DNA of 8,518 bases, taken from the NCBI GenBank assembly GCA_023134935.1, contig JAGLUD010000473.1, positions 1-8,518 of the forward strand, in the 5' to 3' direction. This document shows positions 1 to 7,105 of the stretch, in pieces. The translations under genes and the position numbers were made by a program. The notes beneath the pieces are model-generated. The model was not told the DNA's origin. It made no database searches and saw only the letters and a list, made by a program, of their open reading frames with translations. Numbering within the stretch: position 1 is the first letter of the stretch; the number at the start of each line of letters is the position of its first letter. This DNA comes from Paracoccaceae bacterium. Lineage in GTDB: Bacteria > Pseudomonadota > Alphaproteobacteria > Rhodobacterales > Rhodobacteraceae.

Positions 1-188
1 GCGTATGTGCCTTTGACGATGTCCTCTAGGGATTTGCCTTCCCATTCAGTGCCAGCAACCAGCTTGTTGCCGTTTGTGACGTAAGCGTTGTGGTGCAAGT
101 CGTGGTGGAATTCCATTGTTTCTGCGGACATGCCGCCTGCTGCCAATGCGTCGTGCGCATATGGTAGGTCTGGAAGTTCGAATGCCAT
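1..188 (-). CDS. sodB: Superoxide dismutase [Fe/Mn], N-terminal part (cut by window edge)
   Basis: Only the first 62 codons are present; the gene runs off the left edge. The protein begins MAFELPDLPYAHDALAAGGM and continues with the Fe/Mn-SOD N-terminal helical hairpin. His28 in the run MEFHHD aligns with the first metal ligand of E. coli SodB (His26 in mature numbering), followed by the conserved HH pair at 32-33 and then VTNGNKL. Known role of the family: dismutation of superoxide to O2 and H2O2 at a mononuclear Fe or Mn site, usually in the cytoplasm. The remaining metal ligands (a second His, and the Asp/His pair in the C-terminal domain) lie outside the window, so metal preference cannot be judged; the start resembles the iron type. 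The start ATG (188-186) is preceded on the minus strand by AAAAGGGG, a good ribosome binding site. Transcription is divergent from the permease gene at 361. No frameshift is seen in the visible part. Confidence 0.95.
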   Translation of the reverse strand, partial: MAFELPDLPYAHDALAAGGMSAETMEFHHDLHHNAYVTNGNKLVAGTEWEGKSLEDIVKGTY

Positions 189-360
189 GGTGTAACCCCT
201 TTTGGTTTTTATAATTGTCACGGCGTGCGCCGCTTGGTGTGGAATATAAACCGTTTTGCCGTAAGGAAAAGTGCTGAAACGACCGATTATGGGAAACGAG
301 ACCTTTTGACCGCGACAATCCGGTGCTATTGGCGATTCTAGCTAATGACAGGATACAATC
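189..360. promoter_or_regulatory. Divergent intergenic region between sodB and the DMT permease
   Basis: These 172 bp must carry the promoters of both divergent genes. The sodB ribosome binding site (AAGGGG on the minus strand) lies near 195-202. A small GC-rich inverted repeat, CGGCG-TG-CGCCG, sits at 221-232 in the presumed sodB leader and could form a short hairpin or an operator half. On the plus strand TTGACC at 306-311 resembles a -35 box, but the best -10-like hexamer downstream (TATTGG at 327-332) has a short 15-bp spacing, so the assignment is weak. TATATT on the minus strand near 241-250 could be a -10 for sodB, but no convincing -35 pairs with it. The permease ribosome binding site is ACAGGA at 348-353. 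No Fur/Irr/RirA-type operator could be recognised with confidence. Confidence 0.45.
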
Positions 361-1233
361 ATGCACGATCACCAAAATAACATGAAGGGCGCGCTCTTTA
401 TGATGGCCTCGATGGCGGGATTCGTTCTCAACGATACGATGATTAAGTTGGTATCGGAGGAGCTGGAGCTGTTTCAGGCGGTGTTTCTGCGTGGAGTTAT
501 GGCGACGATCCTGTTGGGGTTTCTGGCGTGGAACAAGGGTGCGTTGAGTTATCGACCCGCGCGGCGCGATATGAAGATCATCGGTTGGCGAACATTTGCG
601 GAGGTCGGGGCGACGTTTTGTTTCCTGACCGCGCTGTTCAATATGCCTTTGGCCAATGCCACCGCGATTTTGCAGTCGTTGCCGTTGGCGGTGACATTGG
701 CGGCTTCGTTGTTTCTGGGGCACAAGGTCGGTTGGCGGCGGTATTTGGCAATTTCCTTAGGGTTTGTCGGGGTGTTGATAATCGTTCGGCCCGGGACCGA
801 AGGGTTTAATGCGTATTCGTTGTGGGCGCTTGGCGCTGTGGGTTTCGTGACCTTGCGCGATCTGCTTTCGCATAAACTATCGCCTGCGACGCCGTCTATA
901 TTCGTAGCTTTGTTTACGTCTGCGGCTGTCATGGTTTTGTCAGGCGCTATTACCGCGACACAAGAATGGCACGCGGTTTCACTTGAGATACTTTTGTACC
1001 TTGGTGGAGCGGCAGTATTTATTCTGATCGGGTATATCGCGGCAGTCACAGCAATGCGCCACGGCGAGATCGCGTTTGTCTCGCCGTTTCGCTATAGCGT
1101 TATGGTTTGGGCGTTGCTGCTGGGGGCATTTGTGTTCAAGGAAATCCCCGACGGATGGACAATGCTTGGCATTACCATCGTCGTCGGCATGGGGATTTTC
1201 ACGTTTTATCGGGAACGTAAGGCTGCTGGTTAA
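361..1233 (+). CDS. DMT superfamily (EamA family) inner-membrane transporter
   Basis: A 290-aa, strongly hydrophobic protein with about ten predicted membrane helices arranged as two EamA repeats, roughly residues 9-143 and 150-284. This matches the usual 280-310 aa length of drug/metabolite transporters. The first repeat starts with GALFMMASMAGFVLNDTMIK and ends around VGVLIIVRPG (136-145). The second repeat carries the typical SPFRYSVMVWALLLGAFVFKE region near 241-261 and ends in a short basic tail (YRERKAAG). EamA proteins move small metabolites such as amino acids, nucleosides or vitamins across the inner membrane, often as exporters; the substrate here cannot be read from sequence. The ATG at 361 has ACAGGA seven bases upstream; an alternative ATG at 382 would remove seven residues. 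It is divergent from sodB and converges with secF, sharing stop-codon bases, so it is most likely monocistronic. Confidence 0.9.
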   Translation: MHDHQNNMKGALFMMASMAGFVLNDTMIKLVSEELELFQAVFLRGVMATILLGFLAWNKGALSYRPARRDMKIIGWRTFAEVGATFCFLTALFNMPLANATAILQSLPLAVTLAASLFLGHKVGWRRYLAISLGFVGVLIIVRPGTEGFNAYSLWALGAVGFVTLRDLLSHKLSPATPSIFVALFTSAAVMVLSGAITATQEWHAVSLEILLYLGGAAVFILIGYIAAVTAMRHGEIAFVSPFRYSVMVWALLLGAFVFKEIPDGWTMLGITIVVGMGIFTFYRERKAAG

Positions 1234-2207
1234 GCGTCAACATCCGCGAATTGCGTACCAGCTGCGTTATCCGTTTTGTCCCAGTCCCGTTTGACGCCAA
1301 GGCGTAGCAGGATGACGGATGCAACGAAGATCGATGAATACGTACCGATGATAACACCCCAGATCATGGCGAAGGTGAATCCGCGGATCACGTCGCCACC
1401 AAGGAAATATAGCGTTAGCAGCGCGATCAATGTGGTTACGGATGTCATGATGGTACGCGACAGGGTCTCGTTGATCGACAGGTTTAGGACCTCTTTCAAC
1501 TCCATCGTTTTGTAACGGCGCAGGTTTTCACGGACTCGGTCGAACACAACTACGGTATCATTTAGCGAGTACCCGACGATGGTCAGGATCGCGGCGATGA
1601 TTGTCAGGTTGAACTCGATTTGCGTTACGCAGAAGATGCCGATGGTGATGAACACGTCATGTACCAACGCGACGACTGCGCCGACAGAGAACTGCCACTC
1701 GAACCGTAGCCAGATGTAGAACAGCACGGCCCCGACAGCGAGGACGATGGCGAGGACGCCTGCTTGTACCAATTCACCCGAAACCTTCGCGCCGACGGAG
1801 TCAGTTTGCAGGAACACGATGTCCGGAAAGGCGTCGCTTAGGGTGGATTTTACTATCTTGATCAGGTCATTTTGAACGGCGGCGTCGTCGCCGATTTGTT
1901 CGATACGGACCATGATTATATGTTTCGGGTCGCCTGTTATTGCGCCCGCCGGATCAGATAGCTCGGTGACGGTTACGTCGCCGTCAACCACGTGATCCAA
2001 CAATGTACGATATTCACTTACCTCGATAAACTGAGGCGTTTCTACCATGATCATGGTGCCGCCACGGAAATCGATGCCGAAATTCAGGCCCATCGTGAAG
2101 AAGGCGATGATCGTGCCGATTACCAGTGCCGCGGATAGGCTTAGGGAAATTTTGGAGAAACTGAAAAAATCAACTTTCGTTTCGTTTGGAACCATTTTCA
2201 AGCGCAT
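1230..2207 (-). CDS. secF: Protein translocase subunit SecF
   Basis: A 325-aa SecF of typical bacterial length. With SecD it forms the proton-driven RND-type complex that attaches to SecYEG and pulls secreted proteins out on the periplasmic side. Visible landmarks: membrane helix 1 at about 20-40; the Sec_GG motif LNFGIDFRGG at 41-50; a periplasmic domain to about 148; then five helices from about 150 to 302. Helix 4 ends in VGYSLNDTVVVFDRVREN (211-228), with Asp217 at the position of E. coli SecF Asp213, which is implicated in proton transfer. Arg251 in LSRTIMTS matches E. coli Arg247. The ATG (2207-2205) lies 10 bp after the secD stop, and its ribosome binding site GAGGG overlaps the secD TGA, so the two are probably translationally coupled. 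A second in-frame ATG (Met5) is possible. The stop codon interlocks with that of the convergent permease. Confidence 0.97.
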   Translation of the reverse strand: MRLKMVPNETKVDFFSFSKISLSLSAALVIGTIIAFFTMGLNFGIDFRGGTMIMVETPQFIEVSEYRTLLDHVVDGDVTVTELSDPAGAITGDPKHIIMVRIEQIGDDAAVQNDLIKIVKSTLSDAFPDIVFLQTDSVGAKVSGELVQAGVLAIVLAVGAVLFYIWLRFEWQFSVGAVVALVHDVFITIGIFCVTQIEFNLTIIAAILTIVGYSLNDTVVVFDRVRENLRRYKTMELKEVLNLSINETLSRTIMTSVTTLIALLTLYFLGGDVIRGFTFAMIWGVIIGTYSSIFVASVILLRLGVKRDWDKTDNAAGTQFADVDA

Positions 2208-2217
2208 GTTCCGGCCC

Positions 2218-3882
2218 TCACACTTCGATTGTTTTGGGTTTGCGCGCGAATAGCCATGTGGCCACCATCAGGCGCGTTACCCAGATTGCAGTAAAGACGG
2301 ACGTTATGATCCCGAGGCCAAGTGTCACCGCGAACCCGCGTACCGGACCCGAGCCGATGGCGAACAGGATTACGGCGGCGATCAGCGTGGTGACGTTGGC
2401 GTCGATAATGGCGGAGAGGGCTTTTTGGTAACCAAGCTCGATAGCACGTGCCGGTCCCTTCCCGCCTTTGAGTTCCTCGCGGATACGTTCGAATATTAGA
2501 ACATTGGCATCAACGGCCATACCGATGGTCAACACGATGCCTGCGATACCTGGTAGCGTTAGCGTCGCCCCGATAATCGACAGCAGAGAGAAGATCATAG
2601 TTACGTTCAGGATCAATGCGATATTGGCGAAGATGCCGAACAGGCCGTAGGACAGGACCATAAAGATGAGCACGAGGGCAAAAGCGATCACGGTTGCGAT
2701 TTTGCCTGCGTCGATGCTGTCTTGGCCAAGTTCCGGTCCAACGGTGCGTTGTTCAAGTACGGTGATTTCGGCAGGCAAAGCACCTGCGCGTAGCAGGATG
2801 GCCAGACGGGTGCTTTCCTCGACCGTGAAATTACCGGTGATAATGCCCGAGCCGCCAGGGATATGGCTTTGGATGGTTGGGGCAGAAATAACTTTTTCGT
2901 CCAGCACAATCGCAAACGGGCTACCGATGTTTTCAGCGGTATAAACACCGAATTTTCGGCCACCAGCTGGATTGAAACGGAAGTTCACCGCAGGGCGACC
3001 GTTCTGGTCGAACGTCGGTTGTGCATCGACTAGTTGATCGCCAGTCACGACGGCGACGCGCTCTAACACGTAGTAGATGCCCTCTTGGTCGGCGTCTGGA
3101 TACACGACGTTTCCAGAACCTGCGCGGATGTCCGGATCAGACGTCTGCTGTACAACGGACAGGAACGACAGCTTCGCAGTTTGACCAATAAGGTCCAGCA
3201 ATTCTTCCGCAGAACCAATACCCGGCACCTGTACCAACACACGATCCGCGCCTTGGCGCTGGATGGTTGGTTCGCGGGTTCCGGCCTCGTCCACACGGCG
3301 GCGGATAATTTCGAGCGATTGTTGCATGGTGCGGTCGTCCATGGCGATCATCTCGGCCTCGGACAGTTTGAAGATCAGGACGTCGCCCTCGTTGGTAACC
3401 TCGAAATCGCGCGAACCGGCACCTGTTAGCGTCACGACAGGGCGCGTTAGATCACCGACAACCTCAAGCGCTTTTGGCATGCCTTCGGACTCGCCAATTT
3501 TAACGCGTAACTCGTTCGGGTCGCTGTCTTGGCGCCGCACGGAACCTACATCGTCTTTAATTTCGCGCAAAGCATCCCGCACTTCGGGCCACATAGAATC
3601 GAGGCGGTCTGCGTAAACATCCGCAACCGCTACTTCGACCAGTAGATGTGCGCCACCGCGAAGATCCAACCCCAGATTAACCAGCATGGAGGGCAGGTAA
3701 TCGGGCCAAGCGGCCATGTCTGCTTCCATTTCAGGCGTGGCTACAACGCCAACCTCGACCAGCGCGCGGGCATCGTTGGCCTTTTCGACCTTGGTATAAA
3801 ACATATTAGGAGTCGCGAAGGCGATGCCCAGCAGGCACAGAGACCAGATTAGCCCCTTCTTCCAGATCGAAAATTGCAACAT
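2218..3882 (-). CDS. secD: Protein translocase subunit SecD
   Basis: A 554-aa SecD, within the alphaproteobacterial length range. Helix 1 is at about 10-28. The first Sec_GG motif LGLDLRGGAHLLVEV is at 70-84. The P1 domain includes IIRRRVDEAGTREPTIQRQG (192-211) and VLVQVPGI (215-222). The P1 head region follows, and the sequence returns to the base in AILLRAGALPAEI (361-373). Five C-terminal helices span about 393-545, with the RND core motif GIVLTIGMAVDANVLIFERI at 448-467. Asp458 in VDAN corresponds to E. coli Asp519 and T. thermophilus Asp340, the residue that couples proton flow to substrate pulling. No key residue is missing. The start ATG (3882-3880) follows a weak GGGA ribosome binding site about 11 bases upstream. 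A terminator-like hairpin stands between this gene and yajC, so part of secDF expression may depend on readthrough or a separate promoter. Confidence 0.97.
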   Translation of the reverse strand: MLQFSIWKKGLIWSLCLLGIAFATPNMFYTKVEKANDARALVEVGVVATPEMEADMAAWPDYLPSMLVNLGLDLRGGAHLLVEVAVADVYADRLDSMWPEVRDALREIKDDVGSVRRQDSDPNELRVKIGESEGMPKALEVVGDLTRPVVTLTGAGSRDFEVTNEGDVLIFKLSEAEMIAMDDRTMQQSLEIIRRRVDEAGTREPTIQRQGADRVLVQVPGIGSAEELLDLIGQTAKLSFLSVVQQTSDPDIRAGSGNVVYPDADQEGIYYVLERVAVVTGDQLVDAQPTFDQNGRPAVNFRFNPAGGRKFGVYTAENIGSPFAIVLDEKVISAPTIQSHIPGGSGIITGNFTVEESTRLAILLRAGALPAEITVLEQRTVGPELGQDSIDAGKIATVIAFALVLIFMVLSYGLFGIFANIALILNVTMIFSLLSIIGATLTLPGIAGIVLTIGMAVDANVLIFERIREELKGGKGPARAIELGYQKALSAIIDANVTTLIAAVILFAIGSGPVRGFAVTLGLGIITSVFTAIWVTRLMVATWLFARKPKTIEV

Positions 3883-3898
3883 GTTGGTAGTATCCCGT

Positions 3899-3922
3899 AA
3901 AAAAGGCCACCCGTGAGTGGCC
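3899..3922 (-). terminator. Intrinsic terminator/attenuator between yajC and secD
   Basis: Read on the minus strand, GGCCAC and GTGGCC (3922-3917 and 3910-3905) form a perfect 6-bp GC-rich stem with a 6-nt loop, followed at once by six U residues (3904-3899). It begins about 11 nt after the yajC stop and ends about 16 nt before the secD start. This is the classic shape of a Rho-independent terminator. Its place inside the yajC-secD-secF cluster suggests partial termination, giving more yajC than secDF transcript, or a 3' end for a separate yajC mRNA. On the plus strand the same bases have no following U tract. Confidence 0.7.
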
Positions 3923-3933
3923 CTAGAAAGGTT

Positions 3934-4254
3934 TTAGGAAGGTTCGGTTTTGTTCATCACTTGCGTGATAGTGTGCTTGAGAATGCGAACTTTAACTTCT
4001 TTCGCGATCTCAACTTCAACTTCACCGTCTTCTTTGACTTTGATAACTTTGCCGATGATGCCACCTTGCGTTACGATCTGGTCGCCTTTGCGCAGGGCTG
4101 CCACCATATTGCGGTGATCTTTCATCTTTTTCTGCTGAGGACGGATCATCAAGAAATACATGATGCCGAAAATCAGGATGATTGGAACGAAACCGCCAAG
4201 GCTGGACGTAAGGCTGCCCCCTGCGGCTTGAGCGTATGCTGGTGATGCGAACAT
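3934..4254 (-). CDS. yajC: Sec translocon accessory protein YajC (preprotein translocase subunit)
   Basis: A 106-aa YajC, the usual length. It is a single-pass inner-membrane protein that co-purifies with SecD-SecF and is thought to support the SecDF complex. A short periplasmic N-terminus (MFASPAYAQAAGG) precedes one membrane helix at about 20-37 (GFVPIILIFGIMYFLMIRPQ). The conserved family signature IRPQQKKMKDH follows, and then a small cytoplasmic beta domain (GDQIVTQGGIIGKVIKV near 57-73) ending in a basic tail. The ATG at 4254 is chosen because GAGGGG lies seven bases upstream (4267-4262, minus strand) and because the family starts just before the short A/Q-rich stretch. An upstream in-frame ATG at 4320 would add 22 residues with no good ribosome binding site and no family likeness. 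The gene is first in the yajC-secD-secF cluster and is transcribed divergently from the MMPL operon. Confidence 0.95.
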   Translation of the reverse strand: MFASPAYAQAAGGSLTSSLGGFVPIILIFGIMYFLMIRPQQKKMKDHRNMVAALRKGDQIVTQGGIIGKVIKVKEDGEVEVEIAKEVKVRILKHTITQVMNKTEPS

Positions 4255-4462
4255 CTGGTATCCCCTCGGTAATCGGCCATAAATGCCGTGAAAAATCTGC
4301 GCGGACCCTAAAACGCCCATGGCGGGTTTGCAAGGCGAATGGGTGCGAAACTTGGTGTAATTTCAAATAGGCAGCCTGTCTTCGCCTTGCAAGATACAGT
4401 CGCCCCTTGTGATCAAGGTTTTCCCGTGGTTAGCTATCGCCAACAGGTAGGGAGACTTGAGA
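4255..4462. promoter_or_regulatory. Divergent intergenic region between yajC and the MMPL operon
   Basis: These 208 bp must hold the promoters of both operons. On the minus strand TTGCAA (4392-4387) followed after 17 bases by TATTTG (4369-4364) is a weak candidate yajC promoter. On the plus strand TTGTGA (4408-4413) with TAGCTA 17 bases later (4431-4436) is a weak candidate for the MMPL operon. Neither is a strong sigma-70 match. The region also holds a perfect 12-bp inverted repeat (listed separately) and a small hairpin, CCTTG-TGAT-CAAGG, at 4405-4418 followed by TTTT. The MMPL ribosome binding site GGGAG is at 4450-4454. Confidence 0.45.
4328..4392. repeat. Perfect 12-bp inverted repeat in the divergent promoter region
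   Basis: TTGCAAGGCGAA at 4328-4339 is repeated as its exact reverse complement TTCGCCTTGCAA at 4381-4392, with a 41-bp spacer. The right arm extends one base into CTTGCAAG (4386-4393), itself an 8-bp palindrome. Such a pair between two divergent operons could be two binding sites for one dimeric regulator, or the stem of a leader RNA of yajC if transcription starts beyond 4392 on the minus strand. No known operator consensus is recognised. Confidence 0.6.
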
Positions 4463-7105
4463 ATGAATGAATTGTTCAATTCGATGTCGACGTATTTCGC
4501 CGCCGTTCCCGGTGCGCTTCGTCCTTATAGATACTTAATCGTAATTGTAGCGTTGGTCGGCACCATATTCATGGGGTTCGGCGCGACGAAGTTTGAGTTG
4601 GATACCAGCATCGATTCGTGGTTGTCCGAAGATGACCCAGCGGTTCAGGCACTTGATGACTTTAGACGCCAGTTCGGAAGCGACGACGGGTTGTTTCTGG
4701 TCTACCACGCAAAAGATGGCGATGTGTTCTCTGAACAGTCGCTTAAGGCCATCCAAGGGCTGACCCGTGATTTGGAAAACTGGTACGATTTGGACCCTGT
4801 CACACTTGGTATCGATGCCGAGGTTATGGCCAATCTGGATCACGTCTTGCGCGTGCAAAGCCTTGCCAACACACGCTATCAGCTTAGCACCGAGGATTCC
4901 CTGGAAAGCCTAGAGCTGATCCCCGAGGGGGCAGCGATAACACCGGAGCTCGCGGCCGAGGTAAGCAGAATTGCACACGACCAACCAACGTTGTCGTTGC
5001 TGATGTTCTCGGAGAACAATGAATACGGGGCGTTGGTCCTGTCTACCGATTTCGGGGCGATTCCGGTGCAAACTGACGATGTGGTCGATGAGCTGGATTT
5101 CGCGGCAGACGAGCTGGATCTGGCCCTGGATTCCTTCGTGATTGATGTTGATGACACCGCAGTCACGGCCGAAGTCGATTTCGAAGATACGTCGCCGGCA
5201 GTTTACACGGGCTTCATGAATGCATTGACAGCCATATACGGCCAAGCCGAATACGCGGCTGCGTTCGAGTTTTACCCCATCGGCACTGCAGGCATGATGG
5301 ATACGGCGATGGATTCAATGATTCAGTCCGGCTATCTTGGCATGATCTCGGTATTTATCATTATTTTGCTGCTTTATACACTGTTCCAAACGGGCTCCGC
5401 CGTAATGTGGCCAGTAACGGCCGTGGTCAGTTCGTGCATCTGGTTGTTTGGCGGTATGGCGTGGTTAGGCATTCCATCGTCTAGCCTAATCTCCTTGTCT
5501 GTCATGTTGGTGCTGGCTGTTGGAATTGCAGACTGTGTGCACGTGATGAGCGAATATTTGTTGTTCAAACGTGAAAGCATGAACCACGAGGACGCAATCG
5601 AGAAGTCTTTCGAAAAGACAGGTGTTCCGATTTTGCTGACCACGATCACGACAATGGCAGGTATGCTGGCGATTGCATTTGGCGGCGTTGGGCAGTTTGT
5701 GACGTTCGGGATTACGTCTGCTATCGGGGTCGCGCTGGCGTTTGTGTTTACTGTTGCCGTACTACCTGCATTGTTGGAGTTTTGGCATCCGCATTCGGAT
5801 AAAAAGCCCGCAAAGAAGTCTTGGAAACGAGCGATGTTTATCATCTTCTTCCCCTTCTCGATCATCCGTTGGGGATCGAAGAAAATCGGGCTTAGCTGGC
5901 TGTTAAGCGCCATTTGGTTGCAGCCCTTGCTGGATAAAGTACCTGATTTCTCATTCCGGTGGCGGTATCCGATTATTGCAGTCTTTATGGCGGTTTTCGT
6001 GGTTTGTGGATACGGCGCAACGAGGGTAAAGATCGACTCTAATCTGGTGGAGTTGTTCAAGGACGGCAATCCGGTACGCGTGGCCTACGAGATCGTAGAC
6101 GAGCATATGGCGGGCACTGGGTCGATGGAGGTGATGATGGACTTCAACGCCTCTGACGCGATGAGTGATCCTGACGTGTTGATGGCAATTTCGAACCTGC
6201 AGGACATTCTAGAGAGCGAATACGGGAAATACGTGGTCCGCACCAACTCGTTGGCTGATCTGGTGAAGGACACCAACAAGATCATGAATGGCAATGATCC
6301 GGCGGCTTATGCCATTCCAGAAGATCCGCTCGCGGTCTCGCAACTGCTATACTTGTTCAACAGCTCCAACCCCAAAGATCGGCGGTCGCTGGTGTCGGAC
6401 GACTATTCGCGCAGCCACATCACCATTCAGCTGCGAAATGCTGGAAGCCATGAATATGCGATATTCTTCGAAGGTATTCAGGCGGATATCGACGATACTT
6501 TGAGTGTCGTACGCGGCACCTATCCTGAAATGGAGACTAGCGTCACCGGATCTTTCGCAATGATGATGCGGATGAGTGATGTGATTTCCAAAAGCCAGTT
6601 TAGATCCCTTAGCTTGGCGATTGTGATTATCTCTATCATTCTCACCCTATCGCTTGGTTCGCTGACGGGTGGGTTACTGGCGATCATTCCCAATATGCTG
6701 CCTGCCATACTGGCGTTTGGTTTAATGGGGTTGCTGGGCATACCGCTTGATACAGATACGTTGATGATCGCACCGCTGATAATCGGGATAGCGGTGGATG
6801 ATACGATCCACTTCGTTACGCATTACCGAATGGCTTTAGCAAACAGAATAAAGCCCGCGGCCGCCTTGGTTCAAACCGTAAAAGAAGTCGGCCAAGCGGT
6901 AACATTTACGTCCATGGTCTTGGGATTGGCCTTCTTCATGCTTAGCTTTAGTGATTATCTAGGCTTGGCAAAGGTAGGTATATTCGGATCGTTAGCTATA
7001 TTCGTGGCGCTGTTGTGTGACTTATTATTCCTGCCAGCCCTGATTTACGTGTTCAAACCGTCTTTCGGTGTTAAATTCAAAGACGACCCAACGGAGGCAA
7101 CCTGA
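4463..7105 (+). CDS. MMPL family (RND superfamily) transporter
   Basis: An 880-aa membrane protein with the duplicated RND layout: helix 1 (about 24-40), a large periplasmic domain (about 41-290), five helices (about 291-438), a basic linker, helix 7 (about 502-518), a second periplasmic domain (about 519-712), and five final helices (about 713-865). The RND helix-4 motif appears as VGIADCVHVMSEY (353-365, Asp357) and as IGIAVDDTIHFVTHYR (774-789, Asp779/Asp780). MMPL/HpnN-type proteins use the proton gradient to move lipids or other hydrophobic molecules out of the inner membrane. The substrate here is unknown. The ATG at 4463 has GGGAG eight bases upstream; a TTG at 4457 is in frame but falls too close to that site. 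Residues 205-242 are unusually acidic (16 Asp/Glu, no Lys/Arg). The linker 441-500 is Lys/Arg-rich, with an aromatic stretch (MFIIFFPFSIIRW) that may lie on the membrane. The stop overlaps the next start (TGATG), so the genes are coupled. Confidence 0.93.
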   Translation: MNELFNSMSTYFAAVPGALRPYRYLIVIVALVGTIFMGFGATKFELDTSIDSWLSEDDPAVQALDDFRRQFGSDDGLFLVYHAKDGDVFSEQSLKAIQGLTRDLENWYDLDPVTLGIDAEVMANLDHVLRVQSLANTRYQLSTEDSLESLELIPEGAAITPELAAEVSRIAHDQPTLSLLMFSENNEYGALVLSTDFGAIPVQTDDVVDELDFAADELDLALDSFVIDVDDTAVTAEVDFEDTSPAVYTGFMNALTAIYGQAEYAAAFEFYPIGTAGMMDTAMDSMIQSGYLGMISVFIIILLLYTLFQTGSAVMWPVTAVVSSCIWLFGGMAWLGIPSSSLISLSVMLVLAVGIADCVHVMSEYLLFKRESMNHEDAIEKSFEKTGVPILLTTITTMAGMLAIAFGGVGQFVTFGITSAIGVALAFVFTVAVLPALLEFWHPHSDKKPAKKSWKRAMFIIFFPFSIIRWGSKKIGLSWLLSAIWLQPLLDKVPDFSFRWRYPIIAVFMAVFVVCGYGATRVKIDSNLVELFKDGNPVRVAYEIVDEHMAGTGSMEVMMDFNASDAMSDPDVLMAISNLQDILESEYGKYVVRTNSLADLVKDTNKIMNGNDPAAYAIPEDPLAVSQLLYLFNSSNPKDRRSLVSDDYSRSHITIQLRNAGSHEYAIFFEGIQADIDDTLSVVRGTYPEMETSVTGSFAMMMRMSDVISKSQFRSLSLAIVIISIILTLSLGSLTGGLLAIIPNMLPAILAFGLMGLLGIPLDTDTLMIAPLIIGIAVDDTIHFVTHYRMALANRIKPAAALVQTVKEVGQAVTFTSMVLGLAFFMLSFSDYLGLAKVGIFGSLAIFVALLCDLLFLPALIYVFKPSFGVKFKDDPTEAT

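Noticed and set aside
221..232. GC-rich inverted repeat CGGCG-TG-CGCCG in the sodB leader as a terminator or riboswitch
   Set aside because: The stem is short and no U tract or conserved riboswitch core follows; kept only as a note in the intergenic entry.
46..723. 225-aa minus-strand open frame over sodB, the intergenic region and the permease
   Set aside because: Gln/Arg/His-rich, low-complexity composition without any recognisable fold; it overlaps the clear sodB and permease frames and is a shadow frame.
549..1049. 166-aa minus-strand open frame inside the permease gene
   Set aside because: Antisense shadow of hydrophobic codons; no domain features.
4255..4320. N-terminal extension of yajC from an upstream ATG
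   Set aside because: No ribosome binding site before 4320, and YajC proteins start at the downstream Met, which has a strong GAGGGG at proper spacing.
4405..4418. Hairpin CCTTG-TGAT-CAAGG followed by TTTT as a plus-strand terminator
   Set aside because: Only a 5-bp stem and four T, with no gene upstream on the plus strand to terminate; more likely chance or part of a regulatory site.
4457..4462. TTG start for the MMPL protein two codons upstream
   Set aside because: The GGGAG site at 4450-4454 is only two bases from this TTG but eight from the ATG at 4463, which is clearly better.
5374..6069. 231-aa minus-strand open frame inside the MMPL gene
   Set aside because: Antisense to a well-supported 880-aa membrane protein; its Asn/Thr/Ser/Ile-rich composition is what the complement of membrane-helix codons gives. 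No ribosome binding site or family likeness.
1230..7105. SecD, SecF and MMPL as a single RND-superfamily gene cluster with common ancestry or function
   Set aside because: All three belong to the RND superfamily, but they are divergent operons with distinct conserved partners; their proximity is probably coincidental.
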